DNA from: Cryobacterium sp. BB307
Lineage (GTDB): Bacteria; Actinomycetota; Actinomycetes; Actinomycetales; Microbacteriaceae
NCBI RefSeq assembly: GCF_012274275.1
Contig: NZ_JAANZA010000001.1
Location: forward strand, 310,001 to 374,000
Length of the DNA stretch: 64,000 nucleotides
Direction: 5' to 3'
The notes beneath the pieces were generated by a model, which was not told where the DNA came from, did not search any database, and saw nothing but the letters and a program-made list of their open reading frames with translations. Positions 57,817-64,000 of the stretch are shown here, one piece after another. The position numbers and the translations under genes are program-made. Position 1 is the first letter of the stretch, and every line of letters starts with the position of its first letter.

Positions 57817-58480
57817 GAGAATCCCCCACAACGCCCCAGTGCTCGTGATCGGGCTGGGACGGTTCGGAGCAGGCGCCGCAGGCCAGCTCGATCGGCTCGG
57901 CCGCGAGGTGCTGGCTGTGGACGAAAGCGCTGCCCTCGTGCAGAAGTGGGCCGACCGGGTCACGCACACGGTGCAAGCGGATGCGCGGTCGATCGAATCG
58001 CTGCGCCAGATCGGCGCGCAGGACTTCTCCGTCGCGATCGTCGCGGTCGGGTCATCGATCGAGGCGAGCGTGCTCATCACAGCGAATTTGGTGGACCTGC
58101 GGGTGCCGCAGATCTGGGCGAAGGCGATCAGCCAGAGTCACGGCAAGATTCTGGCGCGCATCGGCGCCAACCACGTGATCTATCCGGAGGCGGAAGCCGG
58201 CGAGCGCGTCGCGCACCTGGTGTCCGGTCGGATGCTCGACTTCATCGAGTTCGACGACGACTTCGCGATGGTCAAGATGTACCCGCCCAAGCCTGTCCGC
58301 GGCATGCCGCTGTCCGAGTCGAATATCCGGAAGAAGTACGGGATCACCATTGTCGGTGTGAAGTCGCCCGGACAAGACTTCACCTACGCGACCGCCGAGA
58401 CGGTGATCACCAACCGGGACCTTATCATCGTCAGCGGCAAGTCCCAGAAGATCGAGGAGTTCGCGAGCCTGCAGGCCTGA
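57809..58480 (+). CDS. TrkA/KtrA potassium uptake regulatory subunit
   Basis: This 223-residue RCK protein has an N-terminal Rossmann fold (VLVIGLGRFGAGAAGQLDRLG) that binds nucleotide and a C-terminal RCK_C domain (about 140-220: PVRGMPLSESNIRKKYGITIVGV in part). The start is TTG 57809 with AGAGAGG at seven bases. It gates the channel encoded upstream. It ends five bases before the convergent proC. Confidence 0.94.
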   Translation: MVERIPHNAPVLVIGLGRFGAGAAGQLDRLGREVLAVDESAALVQKWADRVTHTVQADARSIESLRQIGAQDFSVAIVAVGSSIEASVLITANLVDLRVPQIWAKAISQSHGKILARIGANHVIYPEAEAGERVAHLVSGRMLDFIEFDDDFAMVKMYPPKPVRGMPLSESNIRKKYGITIVGVKSPGQDFTYATAETVITNRDLIIVSGKSQKIEEFASLQA

Positions 58481-58485
58481 GCCGC

Positions 58486-59322
58486 CTAGCGGGTCGAGGC
58501 GGCCAGTTCGGCAGCACGCGCCATCGCGGCGGCCGCGGCACGATCGAAGAGTCCCTTGAGGTCTGCGGCTTCCAGCTCCGCGATCGCACGCTCTGTTGTG
58601 CCACCCGGGCTGGTCACCTGGCGGCGCAGTTCCGCCGGCTCGGTCCCGGATGCGCTCAGCAGTTCGGCCGCACCGGCGAATGTTCCCCCGACCATCTGCG
58701 CGGCTTCATCCGGGGTGAAGCCCAGCTCGACGGCCGCCGCGGTGAGCTGCTCGACCAGATAGAAGACGTAGGCGGGGCCGGATCCGGAGATCGCGCTGAG
58801 CGCGTCGAGCTTCTCCTCTGGCACCACGATCACGGTCCCAACGGTCGCGAACAGCTGCTCGGCGAGCGCCAGCTGCTCCGGCCCGACGCGCGACCCCTCG
58901 CTCAGTCCGGTCACCCCCCGACCGACAAGCGACGGCGTGTTCGGCATCGCTCGGATCACCGCCACCTCGTCCGGCACCAGCGCCTCCATCGCGGCTGTGG
59001 TCACACCGACCGCGACACTGATGAGCACCGAGCCCGGCTCCAGCGAGGGCCCGATCTCGCGCAGCAGGTCTGGCACCATCGGCGGCTTGACCGCGACGAT
59101 CACCACCCGCGCTCCGGTGACCGCGGCGAGGTTGGCGTTCGGGTCGGTGTCGGTCGAGTAGCTCGTCACCGAGTCTCGGCGCAACACAGCCGCCTTCCGC
59201 TCGGTCCGGTTGGTGACCCGGATCCCGCCGCTCACCGTCACCTCCGGATTCAGCAGCCCGCCGAGTATCGCTCCCCCCATGGAACCGGTTCCGAGAATCG
59301 CCACGGCGGGAAGGGTGATCAT
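58486..59322 (-). CDS. proC: Pyrroline-5-carboxylate reductase
   Basis: This 278-residue enzyme has the NAD(P)-binding ILGTGSMGGAILGGLL, VVIVAVKPPMVPDLL, VIRAMPNTPSLVGRGVTGLS and the C-terminal family block DALSAISGSGPAYVFYLVEQ with VTSPGGTTERAI. It makes the last step of proline synthesis, the reverse of the flow through putA at 10639. It is a single gene, divergent from the CDF transporter. Confidence 0.96.
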   Translation of the reverse strand: MITLPAVAILGTGSMGGAILGGLLNPEVTVSGGIRVTNRTERKAAVLRRDSVTSYSTDTDPNANLAAVTGARVVIVAVKPPMVPDLLREIGPSLEPGSVLISVAVGVTTAAMEALVPDEVAVIRAMPNTPSLVGRGVTGLSEGSRVGPEQLALAEQLFATVGTVIVVPEEKLDALSAISGSGPAYVFYLVEQLTAAAVELGFTPDEAAQMVGGTFAGAAELLSASGTEPAELRRQVTSPGGTTERAIAELEAADLKGLFDRAAAAAMARAAELAASTR

Positions 59323-59368
59323 CCGACCATCCTAGGATTGTTGCCACCGAAGCCAGAGGGAGATTCTT

Positions 59369-60331
59369 GTGAGCGCAAGCGGCGGCACCAAAGCAGTGGT
59401 GGCGGCACTTCTCGCCAACACCGGCATCGCCATCACGAAGTTCATCGCGTGGGCGTTCTCCGGTTCCAGTTCGATGCTGGCGGAGGCGGTGCACTCGGTG
59501 GCGGATGCCGGCAACCAGCTCCTGCTGCTGCGTGGCGGCCAGGTCGCCAAGAAACAGGCGGACGCCGAGCACCCCTTCGGTTACGGCCGCGAGCGCTTCG
59601 TGTACGCGTTCGTCGTCTCGATCATCCTGTTCAGCGTCGGCGGGCTGTTCTCCATCTACGAGGGCATCGACAAGCTGCGGCACCCGCACGAGCTCGACAT
59701 ACTGTGGCTGCCGATCGTCGTGCTGCTGATCGCGATCGTCCTCGAGTCGTTCTCGCTGCGCACCGCCGTGCGGGAATCGAACCACGTTCGCGGCACGCAG
59801 TCCTGGGTGCAGTTCGTTCGCCACTCCAAGTCGCCCGAGCTCCCGGTCGTGCTGCTCGAGGACATCGCCGCGCTGGTCGGGCTGATCTTCGCGTTCCTCG
59901 GTGTGAGCCTCACCATCATCACCGGCAACCCGGTGTGGGACGCGATCGGCACCCTGTTCATCGGCGCCCTGCTCGTGCTCGTCGCGATCGTCCTCGGCAT
60001 CGAGACGAAGAGCCTGCTGGTCGGCGAGGGCGCGTCGGCCATCGATACCGAACGCATCCGCGACGCCATCAACGCCGACCCCGATGTCGAAGCGCTCATC
60101 CACATGAAGACGCTGTACGTCGGGCCGGAGGAGCTGCTCGTCGGCGCCAAGGTCGCCTTCAACAGCCGCAGGACGCTCGGCGACGTCGCCGCCCTGATCG
60201 ACGAGCTCGAGGTTCGGGTGCGCGAGGCGGTACCGGTAGCGCGGATCATCTACATCGAACCGGATGTCTATGTGCGGCCGGGCGCGGAGAACCCGCCGAC
60301 AGACAAGATCGTGATCAAGGGGTCGGATTGA
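59369..60331 (+). CDS. Cation diffusion facilitator family transporter
   Basis: This 320-residue metal/H+ antiporter has six helices, metal ligands in MLAEAVHSVADAGNQ and LLEDIAALVGLIFAF, and the family loop ADAEHPFGYGRERFVYAF. A cytosolic domain (about 225-315) ends with RIIYIEPDVYV. Zn, Mn or Fe(II) are typical substrates. The start is GTG. The downstream amidotransferase begins inside its stop codon. Confidence 0.93.
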   Translation: MSASGGTKAVVAALLANTGIAITKFIAWAFSGSSSMLAEAVHSVADAGNQLLLLRGGQVAKKQADAEHPFGYGRERFVYAFVVSIILFSVGGLFSIYEGIDKLRHPHELDILWLPIVVLLIAIVLESFSLRTAVRESNHVRGTQSWVQFVRHSKSPELPVVLLEDIAALVGLIFAFLGVSLTIITGNPVWDAIGTLFIGALLVLVAIVLGIETKSLLVGEGASAIDTERIRDAINADPDVEALIHMKTLYVGPEELLVGAKVAFNSRRTLGDVAALIDELEVRVREAVPVARIIYIEPDVYVRPGAENPPTDKIVIKGSD

Positions 60332-61047
60332 GCGCGCCGGAGCGGAAGGCGGTCGTCTTCCAACACCACCCCAACATCTCGCTCGGCAATCTCGCTCCCG
60401 TCCTCGACACGTTCGGGTACGACGTGCGCGTTGTCGACCCGACGGCCGGGCAGGTCGAGGGGCTGGATCCGCAGGACGCCGACCTGGTCATCGTGCTCGG
60501 CGGCCATGAGGCGGCCTACCGCCTCGACAAGTGGCCGTACCTGGAGGACGAGCGCCGCTTCATCCGGGCCCGCATCGACGCCGAGAAGCCGCTGCTCGGC
60601 ATCTGCCTGGGCGCGCAGCTCATGGCCGGCGCGCTCGGCGCGCGCAACTACCGCGGCGACAAGCCCGACATCAGCTATCGCGACCTAGAGCTGACGGATG
60701 CCGGGATCGAGTCCGCGCTCGGCCTTGCGCGCGGCGTCCCGATGCTCGAATGGCACGGCGACCACTTCGAGCTGCCGGCCGAGGCCACCCTTCTCGCGAG
60801 CTCCGCTGCCTACCCGAACGAGGCGTTCTCGATTGGGGATTTCGCGCTCGCGGTGCAGTTCCACCCGGAAGTGACCGACGAGATGCACGAGGCGTGGATC
60901 GGCGACACGCGCGACCAACTCGAGCGGGAGGGCGTCGACCTCGACTGGTGGCGCGCCGAGCGGGAGAAGAACAACGGGCACATGCAGGTGGCGAGTCGCC
61001 TGATGTTCACCGCGTGGCTCAGCGACGTCCTGCGAAGAACTCCCTGA
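60328..61047 (+). CDS. Class I glutamine amidotransferase-like protein
   Basis: This 239-residue GATase has the nucleophile in LLGICLGAQLMAGALG and the catalytic His-Glu in AVQFHPEVTDEM. The N-terminus (VVFQHHPNISLGNLAPVL) marks the free-standing GuaA-like amidotransferases that lack a synthetase partner. The start is a TTG overlapping the CDF stop (TTGA). Function is unknown; gamma-glutamyl hydrolase roles occur in the family. The last 29 bases overlap convergent tadA. Confidence 0.88.
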   Translation: MSAPERKAVVFQHHPNISLGNLAPVLDTFGYDVRVVDPTAGQVEGLDPQDADLVIVLGGHEAAYRLDKWPYLEDERRFIRARIDAEKPLLGICLGAQLMAGALGARNYRGDKPDISYRDLELTDAGIESALGLARGVPMLEWHGDHFELPAEATLLASSAAYPNEAFSIGDFALAVQFHPEVTDEMHEAWIGDTRDQLEREGVDLDWWRAEREKNNGHMQVASRLMFTAWLSDVLRRTP

Positions 61048-61483
61048 GCAGTTCGCTGCTCGGCTCGGCGTCGACGCCGCCGTACACCTCGACCCGGTGC
61101 GGGAGCCTGCGGTCGCGCAGCAGGTCGTAGACGCTGCCGGCTGCCCCCGCCTTGTCGTCCCACGCGCCGAAGACGACCGTCGGCACGCGGGCTGCGAGGA
61201 TCGCGCCCGCGCACATCGGGCACGGCTCAAGGGTGACCACGAGCGTCGCATCCGTCAGCTGCCAGTCGCCGGTCGTCGTAGCGGCCGCACGCAGAGCGAG
61301 CACCTCGGCGTGTGCGGTGGGGTCCTGGCGCAGCTCGCGCTCGTTGCGGCCCTCGCCGATCACTCGGCCATCCGCGTCGACGACTATCGCGCCCACCGGC
61401 ACATCGTCGTGAGCGAGGCACTGCTCGGCGAGTGTCAGGGCTGACCGCATCCAGTCGGAGAAGCGTGCGGGCGGTTTGGTCAC
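61019..61483 (-). CDS. tadA: tRNA-specific adenosine deaminase
   Basis: This 154-residue zinc deaminase has the catalytic TAHAEVLALR and the zinc ligands in LEPCPMCAGAIL. It converts A34 to inosine in tRNA-Arg(ACG). GTG 61483 (MTKPPARFSDWM) is preferred because AGGAGG lies six bases upstream and the longer frame has no family similarity. It diverges from upp by 54 bp, a pairing common in actinobacteria. Confidence 0.94.
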   Translation of the reverse strand: MTKPPARFSDWMRSALTLAEQCLAHDDVPVGAIVVDADGRVIGEGRNERELRQDPTAHAEVLALRAAATTTGDWQLTDATLVVTLEPCPMCAGAILAARVPTVVFGAWDDKAGAAGSVYDLLRDRRLPHRVEVYGGVDAEPSSELLREFFAGRR

Positions 61484-61537
61484 GCCTCGCCTCCTCTCCG
61501 CTCGCCGGGTTGACCGGTGCACAAGTAGATTGAGCCT

Positions 61538-62173
61538 ATGCGAGTCCACGTTGCCGACCATCCGCTAATCACCCACAAGCTCACGGTGCTGAGGGACAAG
61601 AACACACCGTCGCCAACGTTTCGGGCTCTCACCGAGGAGCTGGTCACGCTGCTCGCCTATGAGGCGACCCGCCAGGTGCGTGTCGAGCCGGTGCAGATCG
61701 AAACGCCCGTCTCTGCGACGACCGGACTCGCCATCGCCAACCCGCGGCCGCTTGTCGTGCCGATCCTGCGCGCCGGGCTCGGGATGCTCGAGGGCATGGT
61801 GAAGCTGGTCCCCACCGCCGAGGTCGGCTTCCTCGGCATGGTGCGCGACGAGGAGACGCTGCAGCCGGCGATCTACGCCGAGCGCCTGCCTGAGGACCTC
61901 TCCAACCGCCAGTGCTTCGTGCTCGACCCCATGCTCGCCACCGGCGGATCGCTGCTGGCCGCCATCGAGTACCTGTTCGAGCGCGGCGCGGTGGACGTCA
62001 CCGCGATCTGCCTGATCGCCGCACCGGAGGGACTCGAGGCGGTCGAGAAGGCCACGGAGGGCCGCGAGGTCACCATCGTGCTGGGCGCGCTCGACGAACG
62101 CCTCAACGAGCACGCCTACATCGTGCCCGGCCTCGGCGACGCGGGCGACCGCCTGTACGGCACGGTCGGCTGA
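61538..62173 (+). CDS. upp: Uracil phosphoribosyltransferase
   Basis: This 211-residue enzyme salvages uracil to UMP with PRPP. It has the start [30 protein letters not shown], the PRPP motif [15 protein letters not shown] and the C-terminal uracil-binding [16 protein letters not shown]. The length is normal. A consensus promoter for the cysteine-rich leader ORF begins two bases after its stop. Confidence 0.96.
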   Translation: MRVHVADHPLITHKLTVLRDKNTPSPTFRALTEELVTLLAYEATRQVRVEPVQIETPVSATTGLAIANPRPLVVPILRAGLGMLEGMVKLVPTAEVGFLGMVRDEETLQPAIYAERLPEDLSNRQCFVLDPMLATGGSLLAAIEYLFERGAVDVTAICLIAAPEGLEAVEKATEGREVTIVLGALDERLNEHAYIVPGLGDAGDRLYGTVG

Positions 62174-62174
62174 T

Positions 62175-62205
62175 TTGACAGCCGTCGCGCCCCGCCGCGT
62201 ATGAT
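62175..62205 (+). promoter_or_regulatory. Consensus promoter giving a leaderless cysteine-rich ORF
   Basis: TTGACA (62175-62180), a 19-bp spacer and TATGAT (62200-62205) form the best promoter in the window. The ATG of the following ORF is six bases after the -10, so transcription should start at the A of the ATG and the ORF is translated without a leader. Confidence 0.85.
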
Positions 62206-62211
62206 TCCGGT

Positions 62212-62313
62212 ATGACTCTGAACGCGCACACCCTGACCTCCCGCGAGGCCTCTTGGGTTGCCGGCACCATGATGCCGGTCAGTGCGGTCATGTGTTGTCG
62301 AATGTGTGCCTAA
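62212..62313 (+). CDS. Leaderless 33-codon cysteine-rich leader peptide
   Basis: This 33-codon ORF starts MTLNAHTLTSREASW, continues VAGTMMPVSAV and ends MCCRMCA-stop. Three of its last seven codons are Cys, just before the stop. Position, leaderless start and clustered Cys codons match the cysteine-responsive attenuator ORFs described in mycobacteria, where ribosome stalling at Cys codons controls the downstream gene. Here the next gene is the winged-helix regulator at 62486, 172 bases on. Inverted repeats in between could be the switching structures. Confidence 0.75.
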   Translation: MTLNAHTLTSREASWVAGTMMPVSAVMCCRMCA

Positions 62314-62327
62314 CGGCTTCCTTCGCC

Positions 62328-62361
62328 GAACTGCACTCCTGAAACAGTGAGTTTGCAGTTC
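62328..62361 (+). promoter_or_regulatory. Inverted repeats in the leader of the winged-helix gene
   Basis: GAACTGCA (62328-62335) and TGCAGTTC (62354-62361) are perfect arms. Overlapping them is a short CGGC/GCCG stem (62314-62328), and further on GAAGGC and GCCTTC (about 62410-62440). They fill the 172-base leader between the cysteine peptide and the regulator and could form alternative hairpins in an attenuation mechanism. No other feature is visible in this stretch. Confidence 0.5.
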
Positions 62362-62485
62362 CCGGATGCCGGCCCTCATCCCGGTCGTTCATCCGTCACA
62401 CGCGCAACACGAAGGCATTAACTCCTCATTAGAGGCCTTCACCTCATGGCCCTCTCGGGCACTCGCTACACAAGGACTTCCTTCA

Positions 62486-63190
62486 ATGTCTCTCGCAACC
62501 CTTGACCGACCCATCTCCCCTATACGTCCCGTCGAAGCCGCACCGGCTCGGCCGGCAGCACCGCACGTCCGGCCGGTGCCGGAAGGCACTGAGGCGCGCG
62601 GCTTCGTGCTGTACGTCGGGCTCGACGAAGCCGGCGCAGCAGCATCCGGAATCGAGCTGAGCCAGCTCGTCACCGCGCTCAAGAACCTCACCGCGGAACT
62701 CGCTCCCCGCGCGCAGACTCACGCTGCAGTGGCGCTCGCACCACGTGGTGCCGGTGGCCGCGACGTCGATGTCGTGCGGCTCGCGCTGCAGGACCCGTCA
62801 GCACTTGCGAAGTTCCGCCAGCAGGACACCGTCGAGGAGGACGAGAAGCCGATCGACGAGGGCGTCATCGTCGACCTGTCGCGTAAGCGGGTGACGATCG
62901 ACGGTGAGGTCGCGCCGCTCACGTTCAAGGAGTACGAGCTGCTGCAGTTCCTGGTGTTGCGCGTCGGCAAGACGGTCGCCCGCTCCGAGCTGATCGCGGG
63001 TCTGTGGCGCGCCGGCGACGATGACGCACCGAACGAGCGCACGATCGACGTGCACGTGCGTCGGCTGCGCGCCAAGCTCGGCGGCTACGAGGACATCGTG
63101 CGGACCGTGCGCGGCGTCGGCTACCGGTTCGACCGGCACGCGGATGTCTCGCTGCGCCACGCCACGACACGCTCGCCCGACGCCTTCTGA
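62486..63190 (+). CDS. Winged-helix (OmpR-type) regulator without receiver
   Basis: This 234-residue protein has a proline/alanine-rich start, a domain of unknown type (about 35-120: GFVLYVGLDEAG, GIELSQLVTALKNL, HAAVALAPRG) and a C-terminal OmpR/PhoB winged helix (about 130-222: VTIDGEVAPLTFKEYELLQFLV in part, NERTIDVHVRRLRAKLG, IVRTVRGVGYRF). No phosphoacceptor receiver is present, so it must sense by another route. ATG 62486 has AAGGA eight bases upstream. Control by the Cys leader suggests a role when cysteine is scarce. Confidence 0.88.
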   Translation: MSLATLDRPISPIRPVEAAPARPAAPHVRPVPEGTEARGFVLYVGLDEAGAAASGIELSQLVTALKNLTAELAPRAQTHAAVALAPRGAGGRDVDVVRLALQDPSALAKFRQQDTVEEDEKPIDEGVIVDLSRKRVTIDGEVAPLTFKEYELLQFLVLRVGKTVARSELIAGLWRAGDDDAPNERTIDVHVRRLRAKLGGYEDIVRTVRGVGYRFDRHADVSLRHATTRSPDAF

Positions 63191-63250
63191 GGCCACTCGA
63201 AACCCGTCTGATCAGGGCTTTTGGCGTTCACGGCAAACTCGCATCAAAAA

Positions 63251-63294
63251 TAACGAAAAGGTAACTAGCGTTCGTTACCGGTCCGTTATATAGT
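63251..63294 (+). promoter_or_regulatory. Promoter with nested inverted repeats
   Basis: TAACGAA (63251-63257) and TTCGTTA (63271-63277) are perfect arms, as are GGTAAC (63260-63265) and GTTACC (63274-63279). Ten bases downstream stands TATAGT (63289-63294), a good -10. The repeats occupy the -35 region, where no consensus hexamer is seen, so an activator or repressor probably binds here. Confidence 0.55.
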
Positions 63295-63300
63295 CGGTCT

Positions 63301-63405
63301 CAGCAGGAATTGTTTGCTGTGGCAGTTCTTGCGGAATGTGATTGCAGGACACTCTTGGTGCAAGGGAAGAGGGCCCGTCGCTAGCCTCTGCGACGGGCCC
63401 TCAAT
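63301..63405 (+). ncRNA. Candidate small RNA ending in a strong terminator
   Basis: A transcript from the TATAGT at 63289 would run about 100 bases with no ribosome site or ORF and end at the perfect hairpin AGGGCCCGTCGC (63370-63381), TAGCCTCT, GCGACGGGCCCT (63390-63401). The next gene starts 57 bases later with its own ribosome site. Alternatively this is the 5' leader of the MarR gene or simply the terminator of the winged-helix gene. Confidence 0.35.
63370..63401 (+). terminator. Perfect 12-bp stem terminator
   Basis: AGGGCCCGTCGC and GCGACGGGCCCT are fully complementary around an 8-base loop, followed by TCAATCCGTT. It ends whatever is transcribed from the winged-helix gene or from the promoter at 63289. 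Confidence 0.8.
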
Positions 63406-63457
63406 CCGTTAACACCCTCTTCTTGTTTGTAAGGTGGATCGCACGAAGGGGGTCGAC

Positions 63458-63922
63458 ATGAGCGACGCGGCCTTGGCGGTCGACGCGTGGGAGTCACTGT
63501 TCCGCACGCAGGTCGTCGTGATGCGCCAACTGACGGCCGAGTTCCCCTCCGGTGAAGTCACGATGGGCGACTACGACGCGCTGTTCACGCTGTCGCGGGC
63601 CGAGAACCGGCGGCTGAGGATCAAGAACCTCGCTGAGAACATGCTCCTCACCCAGCCAAGTGTGAGCAGGCTGATCGAGCGGCTCGCCTCCCGCGGCCTG
63701 GTCAACAAGCTGCCTGACCCTGAGGACGGCCGCGGCGTGATCGTCGAGCTGACCCCGCACGGCTACGACGTTTTCCGGCGCGCTGCGGTGCGTCACATGG
63801 AGGGCATCGTGTCGAGGCTCACCTCGGCGCTGAGCGCTGACGAGTTGCGCCAGCTGACCGAGCTGACCACCAAGCTGCGCGCATCCGTTTCCGGGCATAC
63901 GAGCCCGGATGCCGCGGACTAG
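63458..63922 (+). CDS. MarR-family transcriptional regulator
   Basis: This 154-residue winged-helix protein has RIKNLAENMLLTQPSVSRLIERLASRGLV as recognition region (quoted: NLAENMLLTQPSVSRLIERL) and the wing LPDPEDGRGVIVELTPHGYDVF. The dimerising N- and C-terminal helices are typical. ATG 63458 was chosen over a GTG eight codons upstream because AAGGGGG stands six bases before it. Its target and ligand are unknown. Its stop overlaps the stop of the convergent partial gene. Confidence 0.92.
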   Translation: MSDAALAVDAWESLFRTQVVVMRQLTAEFPSGEVTMGDYDALFTLSRAENRRLRIKNLAENMLLTQPSVSRLIERLASRGLVNKLPDPEDGRGVIVELTPHGYDVFRRAAVRHMEGIVSRLTSALSADELRQLTELTTKLRASVSGHTSPDAAD

Positions 63923-64000
63923 ACGGGAGGCCGCGCCCCGACGTTGGTGACCGCCCGGGCGGCGGCGCGAACTCCGCTTTCCGCGGCAGAGAGCGGGTCG
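63919..64000 (-). CDS. C-terminal end of an unidentified gene, cut by window edge
   Basis: A leftward frame open from the window edge reads DPLSAAESGVRAAARAVTNV then GARPPV before a TAG that overlaps the MarR stop (CTAG). Codon third positions are strongly G/C, as in the neighbouring genes. Too little is visible to name a family. Confidence 0.45.
   Translation of the reverse strand, partial: DPLSAAESGVRAAARAVTNVGARPPV

Noticed and set aside
57946-61047. A 1033-codon open frame on the + strand
   Set aside because: Only the last 239 codons (from TTG 60328) resemble a protein family. The rest runs out of frame through trkA, antisense through proC and out of frame through the CDF gene.

Overview
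The window is about 68 to 69 percent G+C by eye, densely packed and coding on both strands. Its gene content is that of a high-GC actinobacterium, most likely a member of the Microbacteriaceae. The signs are a menaquinone pathway, PspC-type two-component systems, the mini ribosomal protein bS22, an FprA-type ferredoxin reductase, a DUF4229 protein, frequent GTG starts and several apparently leaderless genes. The content is that of a chromosome. I saw no transposase, integrase, phage gene, CRISPR array or plasmid replication gene.

Layout. 1-1085: the 5' end of a NUDIX gene and an AbiEi/DUF559-type protein that has lost its nuclease core, bracketed by two copies of a 59-bp palindromic repeat. 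1138-8272: two envelope-stress or drug-response modules. The first is a PspC sensor kinase with a LuxR regulator, divergent from two membrane proteins. The second is an ABC exporter co-transcribed with a NarL-type kinase/regulator pair. 8269-14773: murB with two MaoC hydratases, an undescribed 27-codon gene with its own promoter, and putA with a TetR neighbour. 14908-17708: a bifunctional nuclease and small accessory genes. 17798-22313: a leftward run encoding a glycosyltransferase, a debranching-type glucosidase and an SDR. 22401-26330: a metal/metalloid island with a CmtR-type sensor, a 22-residue peptide containing seven cysteines, AlkA, thioredoxin reductase, ArsC and an ArsR-ArsC fusion. 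The last two units share an operator. 27205-29554: tRNA-Met, tRNA-Thr and tRNA-Tyr around an M23 peptidase and an inositol monophosphatase. 29685-33495: LacI regulator, lytic transglycosylase, YajQ, cardiolipin synthase.

33538-52675 is respiratory. It carries fprA, a polyprenyl diphosphate synthase, menG, menF, menD, menA, menE, menB and menC, then the cytochrome c maturation set ccsB-resB-ccdA-resA. Within it sits a three-gene small-protein operon (41364-42008) facing a TetR gene, with four copies of one 14-bp operator between them. 52721-61047: an archaeal-type aspartyl-tRNA synthetase, a glutaredoxin-like protein, a HAD phosphatase, bS22, a small HTH protein, an ArsR regulator, Trk K+ uptake, proC, a CDF metal exporter and a glutamine amidotransferase. 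Several of these (proC, small HTH, bS22, HAD, glutaredoxin) are also neighbours in mycobacteria. 61019-64000: tadA, upp, a leaderless cysteine-rich leader peptide followed by a winged-helix regulator, a possible small RNA and a MarR regulator.

The most interesting material lies between the standard genes. It comprises the cysteine leader peptide (62175-62485), the TetR gene with its four operators and small-protein operon (41364-42896), the CmtR gene with its polycysteine peptide (22373-22937), the 27-codon gene at 10340, and three families of short repeats, one of which forms part of the menB reading frame.
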